Assembly (NCBI GenBank): GCA_027080125.1
Contig: JALWSW010000095.1
Location: 1 to 6,691, forward strand
Source of the DNA: Campylobacterales bacterium
GTDB taxonomy: Bacteria; Campylobacterota_A; Desulfurellia; JAADFJ01
DNA: 6,691 nt
Direction: 5' to 3'
Shown: one piece after another, positions 1 through 5,107 of the stretch
Position numbering within the stretch: the first letter of the stretch is position 1
Layout of the letters: every line of letters begins with the position of its first letter
Notes under the pieces: model-generated
Database searches by the model: none
What the model was told of the DNA's origin: nothing
The model's input: only the letters and a program-made list of their open reading frames with translations
Made by a program: the position numbers and the translations under genes

Positions 1-236
1 ACATTGCCCGGGTTTTTATCTTCATCGCCAAAGATGAACTTCATAAACGGCTCGTTTTCGCTATACTCGAAAAATTCCCTCAGAGCGCCCTTCAGAGAAG
101 ATGAGTGTATTGTTGGAAAACCGGTTATTGCATCTCGTTGAACCAGATTATCGACGATGCCGAAGTTTGCCTCTCCGCTGCCAACATGCATATTTGTGAT
201 ATTTTCAATCATAAAAAGCCTATTTTTATATTTCAT
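1..236 (-). CDS. cmr4: Type III-B CRISPR RAMP protein Cmr4 (N-terminal 78 codons, runs off left edge)
   Basis: Cmr4 (Cas7 family) is the backbone subunit of the Cmr effector complex. It polymerises along the crRNA and cuts the bound target RNA at regular intervals in the cytoplasm. What I see: 78 codons from an ATG at 236, with the family's opening RAMP strand (LFMIENITNMHVGSGE, residues 7-22), then GIVDNLVQRDAITGFP (26-41) and the SSLKGALREFF segment (46-56). Known for the family: the Asp in the GxVDxxxQR stretch of Pyrococcus Cmr4 is the RNase residue; here it is Asp29, so cleavage is probably retained. The start is well supported. An AAGGAG Shine-Dalgarno (243-248) sits 6 bases upstream inside the end of cmr3, and the ATG overlaps the cmr3 stop as ATGA. 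The rest of the gene, and presumably cmr5 and cmr6, lie beyond the left edge. Confidence 0.95.
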   Translation of the reverse strand, partial: MKYKNRLFMIENITNMHVGSGEANFGIVDNLVQRDAITGFPTIHSSSLKGALREFFEYSENEPFMKFIFGDEDKNPGN

Positions 237-1300
237 CCTGCGCTCCTTGTGTAAATATTCATTCCTATTTTTTGAAGATGCAGATTGTCAAGAAAACCTT
301 TCAGTTTATCAAATTCTGAAGTGTAGATAACGCTGCCTGCACTCAAAACCTTTATCCTTATGCCTTTTTTTGTTTTTTTGTATTGCCGCTTTAAAACCCT
401 TATAACTCTGCTTTCTCCTAGTATGAAGTCGCAATAGCCGATTGCATCTTCCTGCAGTAGCGTATCGCTTAACAAAATCACCCTATCAAATCCGCTTTTT
501 GGCTCAAATTGGAAATCTTCAAAGGCGCTGCATTCCTTGATGAGAAACAAGCTTCCCTCTCCACCAAGCTGCACAACACCTTCAAACTTTACATCTTCTT
601 TAAGTTCAAGAAAAAAACCGAAACTGAATCGATTTTTCAGCGTATAGCTTATCTTTTGGAAAAACCCCTCATCTTCAGAGAGTTTTTTTATTCCAACAGT
701 TTCTATTCTTTTAAATATTCCATTTTCTTCTTCATTTGCTTTTTCATTTGCCGGAACAACTTCTTCTTTATGCATAAAGAAATCTATATCATATTTTTTT
801 ATATCTATGCCGAAATCTATTAAAAACTCTTTTTTGTATCTGCCAAGATTTATCGCTATGTTGTCAAGCTTTTTTGGATTCAACTGATAATCCGCAGGCA
901 TTTTGCGGTATATTTTGCCATCTTTAACCAGGAAAACCTCAGATAATCTGTCTATGATTCCCAGCTCAGAGCTTGAGCCGTCAAAAATATCAAAAGCTTT
1001 GCAGCCTGTTAGCGCAACAACAGCTTTGTATTCTTCCGAATCCCCGCCTCCTCTTCTTTTTGGCAAGTCCACCCATTCGCCGTTTTTATGAATCCTCAGC
1101 TTTCCTTTTGCCCTTAAAATTTCTTTTCTTATCATACCAAGAAGCGTTGTTTGCTGCGGCAATTTGTAGCTTTCGGCAAAAAATCTTGCCTTTTCTTTAT
1201 CTCTTGTATCATCTGCGCTGAAGGTGAGCTCGCTTCCAAAAAAGAAGGGTGTTAACGGGGTCAAGGTTATAAATTTTTTATAAGTGGCTCTCTCATTCAT
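233..1300 (-). CDS. cmr3: Type III-B CRISPR RAMP protein Cmr3
   Basis: Cmr3 (Cas5 group) binds the 5' tag of the crRNA and pairs with Cmr2/Cas10 at the foot of the Cmr complex. The 355-residue product fits the usual family size. Family marks visible: ITLTPLTPFFFGSE (residues 11-24), a PQQTTLLGMIR segment (48-58) like the Cmr3 P-x-x-S/T-x-L-G-x-I/L-R motif, the glycine-rich QLGGEGSLF (244-252), and near the C-terminus LSAGSVIY (319-326) and LHLQKIGMNIY (340-350). The reading frame could begin 15 bases earlier at a TTG (1315). I chose the ATG at 1300 because a GAAGG ribosome binding site lies 8 bases before it and because this leaves only an 8-base overlap with cmr2. The stop overlaps the cmr4 ATG by four bases (ATGA). 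A charged linker (about 178-194) is likely surface exposed. No frameshift or missing motif was seen. Confidence 0.93.
   Translation of the reverse strand: MNERATYKKFITLTPLTPFFFGSELTFSADDTRDKEKARFFAESYKLPQQTTLLGMIRKEILRAKGKLRIHKNGEWVDLPKRRGGGDSEEYKAVVALTGCKAFDIFDGSSSELGIIDRLSEVFLVKDGKIYRKMPADYQLNPKKLDNIAINLGRYKKEFLIDFGIDIKKYDIDFFMHKEEVVPANEKANEEENGIFKRIETVGIKKLSEDEGFFQKISYTLKNRFSFGFFLELKEDVKFEGVVQLGGEGSLFLIKECSAFEDFQFEPKSGFDRVILLSDTLLQEDAIGYCDFILGESRVIRVLKRQYKKTKKGIRIKVLSAGSVIYTSEFDKLKGFLDNLHLQKIGMNIYTRSAG
243..248 (-). promoter_or_regulatory. Shine-Dalgarno site of cmr4
   Basis: AAGGAG on the minus strand, 6 bases before the cmr4 ATG and embedded in the last codons of cmr3. It fixes the cmr4 start. 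It is also a near-perfect anti-SD match, showing that this operon is adapted to a host that uses Shine-Dalgarno initiation. Confidence 0.85.
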
Positions 1301-2738
1301 TTTCTCTGCCTTCAAGCAACTTTATCATGCTGATCATTGAGAAGAAATTATTAAACAGCTCTTCAAACGTTTTTCCGTTTTTCTTTTGTTCATTTTTATA
1401 GATTTCAAGCAGCTCCTTTATGCTTTGCAATCCTTCTTTGAACTTAGCTTTATGCTCATCCTCATTAAAAAAATTTTCAAAGATAGCGTCTAAATTGTCC
1501 GAATGTTTTATCACACTTGAAAGATCGTTCAACTTGTGATGCAGCGATTTTGGAAACTCAATACATTTTTTGCCTATAGCTTCCCCCATAATCTCCCTGA
1601 ACTTAGAATAGGCTCTGCTGTCAAAGCTTTCGGTAAATTCAAAACTTTGACCGCTATGTTTCCTGATTGTTGCGCAAATTGCATTTTTTTTCGATTTTGC
1701 TTTGCCAAGAGCACTCCTCGAGCTTTTTAATGCTTCAGAAAGCGGATATTTATAATATGTTATGCTGATGCCAAAACTGATAGATGGTTTTTCATCCCCG
1801 TATGCAGATTTAAGTTTTTCTTCATATGCTTTTCTCAATTCCTCTATCAGATCCAGAACCGTGTTTTCTTTTTCAAATAGTATAGGGGAGAAAAACAGCA
1901 TATCGTCTCCTCCCAAAAAGACCGTATTGCAGCCCCATTTATTTAAGATTTCCTCCGCTGCTTTGTCAAACTCAAATAAACTTTTGGAAACTTTGCTGCT
2001 ATTTTTCCTGACCGCTTCTCCCAAATTATCCCCGTCAGCATGCACAGTCGCAATATATTTGTATGCCTTGAGAAATTCTTTATCGGCTTCTTTCAGTTTG
2101 CTTTTCAGTTTCGCATAGTAATCATCTTCAGAATCAGCAGACCCTTTGTCTTTAATTTTTATACCGCTTGCCCTGCTTGCGATCTCTGCAATACTTTCAA
2201 ACCTTTTCAAGCCGGCAATTTTTTTGAGTTTTGAGGCAAAAAGCCGCTCTCTGACCAAAAATTGCTGCAGATAATCGTTGTATTTAATGGGAACGTTAAA
2301 ATAATCAAGGTTGTTAAGATACCCAGATATCTCTTCGACAGGGTTATTGCATTTGTAAGTTTTTATATAGGAAATCCTGATGTAGGAATTTATGAATGTT
2401 TTGACATTATCTATATTTTCATCTATTGTGCCGCTTACAATCTCTGCAAGCTCTTCCTTTACATCGTTTATGCACCTATCTATGTAACCATCCAGGTCGG
2501 TTTGGGTTTCAATTATGATTCTATCTGGAAATTTGCCGATTCCGCTGTCTTTTTCTTTGCTGAATACCTCTTCATCTTCTACATAAGGAACGAAAAAGTT
2601 TACATTTTTTTTGTATAGTTTTTCAGACAAATTTTTCATTGCATAGCTGAATATATAGCTTGCCGCCCATATCTCTATCATCTTTCTTGATAGCGACATT
2701 GTCTCAAATATCGGTGAAATTGTTATTCCGTAATACAT
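1293..2738 (-). CDS. cmr2: Compact Cmr2/Cas10 signalling subunit, cyclase motif intact, no HD domain
   Basis: Cas10 is the large subunit of the type III-B complex. On target-RNA binding its Palm domain makes a nucleotide second messenger. At 481 residues it is far shorter than classical Cmr2 (roughly 800-1000). What I see: the protein opens at once with the first Palm-like motif, ISPIFETMSLSRKMIEIWAASYIF region (8-30), which in long Cmr2 proteins follows the HD domain. There is no HD nuclease. A helical middle (about 80-225) has only lone cysteines (89, 130) and no CxxC pair, so the usual zinc ribbon is absent. The second Palm follows: HADGDNLG (233-240, metal ligands) and VFLGGDDMLFF (273-283), with Asp278/Asp279 as the cyclase pair, then SFGISITYYKYPLSEAL (321-337). 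The C-terminus (about 375-481) is predicted helical, as in domain D4. It starts at ATG 2738 with GAAAGG 7 bases upstream, and its ATG overlaps the cmr1 stop as TGATG. Inference: it signals but does not cut DNA. Confidence 0.94.
   Translation of the reverse strand: MYYGITISPIFETMSLSRKMIEIWAASYIFSYAMKNLSEKLYKKNVNFFVPYVEDEEVFSKEKDSGIGKFPDRIIIETQTDLDGYIDRCINDVKEELAEIVSGTIDENIDNVKTFINSYIRISYIKTYKCNNPVEEISGYLNNLDYFNVPIKYNDYLQQFLVRERLFASKLKKIAGLKRFESIAEIASRASGIKIKDKGSADSEDDYYAKLKSKLKEADKEFLKAYKYIATVHADGDNLGEAVRKNSSKVSKSLFEFDKAAEEILNKWGCNTVFLGGDDMLFFSPILFEKENTVLDLIEELRKAYEEKLKSAYGDEKPSISFGISITYYKYPLSEALKSSRSALGKAKSKKNAICATIRKHSGQSFEFTESFDSRAYSKFREIMGEAIGKKCIEFPKSLHHKLNDLSSVIKHSDNLDAIFENFFNEDEHKAKFKEGLQSIKELLEIYKNEQKKNGKTFEELFNNFFSMISMIKLLEGRENE
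1309..1313 (-). promoter_or_regulatory. Shine-Dalgarno site deciding the cmr3 start
   Basis: GAAGG on the minus strand, 8 bases before the ATG at 1300 and inside the last codons of cmr2. It favours that ATG over the in-frame TTG at 1315, which would lie on top of this site. Confidence 0.65.
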
Positions 2739-3907
2739 CAGTTTGCCTTTCTGAAGCTCTTGAGAATCGATTTCAATTTTTTATATTCATAGGTTTCATG
2801 ATAGTTTCTTCCTGCATATTCATCCATATTAATTTTAGATACATATTCAAAAAACTTATCAAAACAAAACTCCTCGATAACCTTGATATGCATCGATTTG
2901 CAATCTTTCTTATCCTTATTTACAATTGTTATAATTAATTCTGAACCCAAAAAATCTTTCAACCTTTCTTCATTTCTATCCTCTTCAAAGATATAGACAT
3001 CAAATTTGCCATCCACTTTAATCGGTTTTATCAAAAGCGGAGATTTGAACCGTTCTATTCCGTTGATTCCCGATTTTTTGATTTTTGCTTTATTATAGCT
3101 TCTCCAACTCTCTTCAGTTGACAGGCCGAATATATCCCTTATATCTGCTGTTTTATTTCCTGCCTGCAATATATCGCTGTTTTGATGGTTTTTTATTTGT
3201 CCTTTTAATTGATTGGAAAAACAGGTTTGCTTTATTAATCTTTTTTCCCATTCCAGGTTGCTATACTTTTCTTTCAAATAGCTGAATACTGCAGGTTTGC
3301 AATACAACGGTTTTCCTTTTATTGGAATATTGATTCCCTGTCTTAAAAATCGATAGAACAGCTCTATATCAGAGAAAGCATCTACCCAATTCGTCTTTTC
3401 TATGCTGAACTTGTAAACCGGTTTTTTGATTAAGGCGGGGTTAAATGGCTTATCATACAGATAAAAGCTGCCATAACCCTTGCTCTGCCTAGTTCCGAAG
3501 TTTGTATTTGCCAGAAAAGCCTCGAAATTTTCTTTTATGCAGTTCAAAATCGTTTTATCAAAACAGAAGAAACGTATCTTTAATTTGCCATTAACATTAG
3601 ATTGATAGCGTGGATTATTATCGTAATCGTCTCCCATGTTTCCAAAATATAAGGGATAACCTTTATTTTTTTTCTCAATTTTGCGTATCGAAATGTTGTG
3701 AGCATCAGGTATTTCAAGAAAAACCTTATATCTTAAAAATTTTCTTCTGTTGGATTGTTCTATTTCGATTCCTTTGTCTTTGCATTCTCTGATTAAAAAT
3801 TTATCGAGTTTGCTTTTCAGCTCAGTAAGCCTTATGGTTGCGTTTTTAAGATTTTCAAAATGTAGCAACGGAGTATGTTGTATTAAAACAAAATCCTGAT
3901 AAAACAT
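2738..3907 (-). CDS. cmr1: Divergent Cmr1-type RAMP protein, first gene of the type III-B operon
   Basis: Probably the Cmr1 (Cas7-like) subunit that caps the 3' end of the crRNA filament and helps capture target RNA. What I see in 389 residues: an opening strand QHTPLLHF (10-17) followed by NATIRLTELKSKLDKF (22-37). This parallels the Cmr1 layout of TPLxxGG then IRxSxIxGxLR, but the glycine pair is replaced by HF. A RAMP glycine-rich loop FGTRQSKGYGSF (137-148) follows. Later come IRDIFGLS (256-263) and the motif ERFKSPLLIKPI (285-296), which looks like part of a second ferredoxin-like domain. Cmr1 normally has two such domains, so length and layout agree. First place in front of cmr2-cmr3-cmr4 is the normal position for cmr1. 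It starts at ATG 3907 with AAGGA (3912-3916) 4 bases upstream. RAMP identity is firm; the Cmr1 label rests on layout and gene order. Confidence 0.82.
   Translation of the reverse strand: MFYQDFVLIQHTPLLHFENLKNATIRLTELKSKLDKFLIRECKDKGIEIEQSNRRKFLRYKVFLEIPDAHNISIRKIEKKNKGYPLYFGNMGDDYDNNPRYQSNVNGKLKIRFFCFDKTILNCIKENFEAFLANTNFGTRQSKGYGSFYLYDKPFNPALIKKPVYKFSIEKTNWVDAFSDIELFYRFLRQGINIPIKGKPLYCKPAVFSYLKEKYSNLEWEKRLIKQTCFSNQLKGQIKNHQNSDILQAGNKTADIRDIFGLSTEESWRSYNKAKIKKSGINGIERFKSPLLIKPIKVDGKFDVYIFEEDRNEERLKDFLGSELIITIVNKDKKDCKSMHIKVIEEFCFDKFFEYVSKINMDEYAGRNYHETYEYKKLKSILKSFRKAN
2746..2751 (-). promoter_or_regulatory. Shine-Dalgarno site of cmr2
   Basis: GAAAGG on the minus strand, 7 bases before the cmr2 ATG and within the last codons of cmr1. 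It supports the short form of Cmr2 starting at 2738. The missing HD domain is therefore not the result of a misplaced start, and the frame upstream is occupied by cmr1. Confidence 0.65.
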
Positions 3908-3911
3908 ATCT

Positions 3912-3916
3912 TCCTT
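3912..3916 (-). promoter_or_regulatory. Shine-Dalgarno site of cmr1
   Basis: AAGGA (within AAAGGAAG) on the minus strand, 4 bases before the cmr1 ATG. The spacing is a little short but the match is good. No other ATG competes nearby. Confidence 0.65.
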
Positions 3917-3934
3917 TTAACCTTATCTCAATCC

Positions 3935-3949
3935 ATTTTATCATAAAAT
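3935..3949. repeat. Perfect 6-bp dyad overlapping the -10 box (possible operator)
   Basis: ATTTTA-TCA-TAAAAT on the plus strand is a perfect inverted repeat with a 3-base centre, and one arm is exactly the -10 hexamer. The symmetry ends after six pairs. A small repressor could bind here, but in such A+T-rich DNA a dyad of this size can occur by chance. Confidence 0.4.
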
Positions 3950-3963
3950 CATATATCGGTCAA
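3935..3963 (-). promoter_or_regulatory. Sigma-70-type promoter of the cmr operon
   Basis: On the minus strand, TTGACC (3963-3958) and TAAAAT (3940-3935) are separated by exactly 17 bases, a close match to the -35/-10 consensus TTGACA/TATAAT. Transcription would begin near 3928, giving a leader of about 20 bases that contains only the cmr1 ribosome binding site. It is the only promoter-like element I found in the gap before the operon. It implies constitutive or repressor-controlled transcription of cmr1-2-3-4 separate from the tcu operon. Confidence 0.65.
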
Positions 3964-3967
3964 GTCC

Positions 3968-4000
3968 TAAACGATGACAAAAATTCTTTTGAATCGTTTA
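3968..4000 (-). repeat. Imperfect inverted repeat (hairpin) downstream of tcuB
   Basis: Read on the minus strand, arms TAAACGAT and ATCGTTTA (8 bp) enclose, after a 1/2-base bulge, a second 5-bp stem CAAAA/TTTTG with a GAAT loop. It begins 9 bases after the tcuB stop and ends 4 bases before the -35 box of the cmr promoter. No T-run follows (the next bases are GGACTTGACC), so it is not a classical intrinsic terminator. It may end or stabilise the 3' end of the tcu mRNA, or it may be a regulatory site just upstream of the cmr promoter. Confidence 0.5.
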
Positions 4001-4009
4001 TCAGATAGC

Positions 4010-5107
4010 TTATCTCTGGCTTTTATGGAAATATAAGAGGGCGGCAAATCTGTATACGGCGTGGGTAAATTTACTGTAGGGCAGATACAAAAACAGCGTC
4101 CAAACAAGTCCGATATGAACAATAAACATAAATTGCGCCGCTGCCGTTTCACGAAAAATAAGGACGAGAAATCCCGAAAAACTTACAAAGAACAGCAGTA
4201 ATGAAAAGGATATTTCAAATCCGATCAGATGCTCATAATAGGGCGCTTTGTCGCTTTTCAGTTTAAGCCAGAACATACCGATTATTCCGGCAATCTGAAG
4301 CACGCCGCCTGAAGTTCCCAAAATCACAGGCAAACTGAAATAGCTGTATGGAGGCTTGATATGAAGCAGATGCTCATAAATAGCTGCCGCTGTCGTAGCG
4401 GCAAAAGTCAATACAAAGCCGTATAAAATCATCTGGTGCATCCAGCGCCTCCAGTTTGAAAACGACTCGTCTTCATAGTTGCAACCCTCCCCAAACCCGT
4501 CAAGATAGCGAAGCGTCAAAACATCTGCAAAAGCCTTTAAAACCGGTTTCAATCGCAGGTGAGAATTATGACCAATGAAAGACCGGAAAGAGACAAAACT
4601 TTTGACAAACGAGATAATAACAAACAGGAAAAGAGCCGCAGATATCCAGATAATAACCGCTTCGGGAATAACGCTATAAAAAGAATTGTCTGGATGATCG
4701 GAGAAAAAGAATTTACCTCCTGAAAACAGTCCCCAAAGAACCCCTGTAATCGATAGTACGCTAAGCAAAATAAGCAGACCGCCGTATTTAAAGGATGCCA
4801 ATGAAAAGTTAGGTGGCCATGAAAATTTGTGGTAAGTCACAGCGCGTATTTTTGAAAATGTTTTGGGAATATTTAAATCAAACTCATGCGGAGGGGCATA
4901 TTGGCATGAATAGTAGCATCCCCTGCAGTCATGGCAAAGATTTGCCAAATAGTATATATCGCTCTCTGAAAAACTCCTTTTCAGTTCCATTGCATCAAAG
5001 ACGGCGCAATAACTCTCGCAGTAACGGCAGGCGTTGCAAATTTTCATCGCATCAATCGCTTTTGCGATAGTCTCGTTTTTATTCATCATATTTCCACTTT
5101 GATGCAT
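4010..5107 (-). CDS. tcuB: TcuB/CitB-type membrane iron-sulfur electron-transfer protein
   Basis: TcuB is the inner-membrane partner of TcuA. It passes electrons between TcuA-bound flavin and the quinone pool. What I see in 365 residues: two cysteine quartets, CNACRYCESYC (24-34) and CHDCRGCYYSC (58-68), each spaced CxxCxxCxxxC and suited to two 4Fe-4S clusters, the second followed by APPHEF (71-76). After these come about six hydrophobic segments, near 108-129, 147-171, 225-246, 258-281, 294-318 and 325-343. Several histidines in or near them could hold heme, as proposed for the related CobZ. The Salmonella-type TcuB has this same order. The overlap with tcuA depends on the start. ATG 5107 (GGGAAG close upstream) gives 29 bases, while the paired ATGs at 5089 and 5086 (AGTGGA upstream) give 11 or 8 bases and an N-terminus nearer the cysteines. 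I cannot decide between them. It is the last gene of its operon. Confidence 0.9.
   Translation of the reverse strand: MHQSGNMMNKNETIAKAIDAMKICNACRYCESYCAVFDAMELKRSFSESDIYYLANLCHDCRGCYYSCQYAPPHEFDLNIPKTFSKIRAVTYHKFSWPPNFSLASFKYGGLLILLSVLSITGVLWGLFSGGKFFFSDHPDNSFYSVIPEAVIIWISAALFLFVIISFVKSFVSFRSFIGHNSHLRLKPVLKAFADVLTLRYLDGFGEGCNYEDESFSNWRRWMHQMILYGFVLTFAATTAAAIYEHLLHIKPPYSYFSLPVILGTSGGVLQIAGIIGMFWLKLKSDKAPYYEHLIGFEISFSLLLFFVSFSGFLVLIFRETAAAQFMFIVHIGLVWTLFLYLPYSKFTHAVYRFAALLYFHKSQR

Noticed and set aside
509..823. Plus-strand ORF of 104 codons opposite cmr3
   Set aside because: Its Phe/Lys-rich, low-complexity translation is the antisense of A+T-rich cmr3 codons, with no family motifs. The minus-strand gene has clear Cmr3 motifs.
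1301..1315. N-terminal extension of Cmr3 from a TTG at 1315
   Set aside because: The TTG overlaps the GAAGG ribosome binding site of the downstream ATG and has no obvious site of its own. The ATG at 1300 also gives the normal short overlap with cmr2.
1762..2618. Plus-strand ORFs opposite cmr2, each about 60-120 codons
   Set aside because: They are antisense shadows: hydrophobic, Ser/Phe-rich translations without recognisable domains, overlapping the well-supported Cas10.
3968..4000. Classical rho-independent terminator for the tcu operon
   Set aside because: The stem is A+T-rich and no T-run follows on either strand, so I list it only as an inverted repeat.
3908..4009. CRISPR repeat or leader in the gap before cmr1
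   Set aside because: There is only one hairpin and no second copy of any 25-40 base unit. The gap is too short for an array.
3967..4152. A 61-codon minus-strand ORF overlapping the tcuB end and the gap
   Set aside because: It lies in another frame over the TcuB C-terminus and runs through the hairpin. It has no family signature and its composition looks like a frame-shifted reading.
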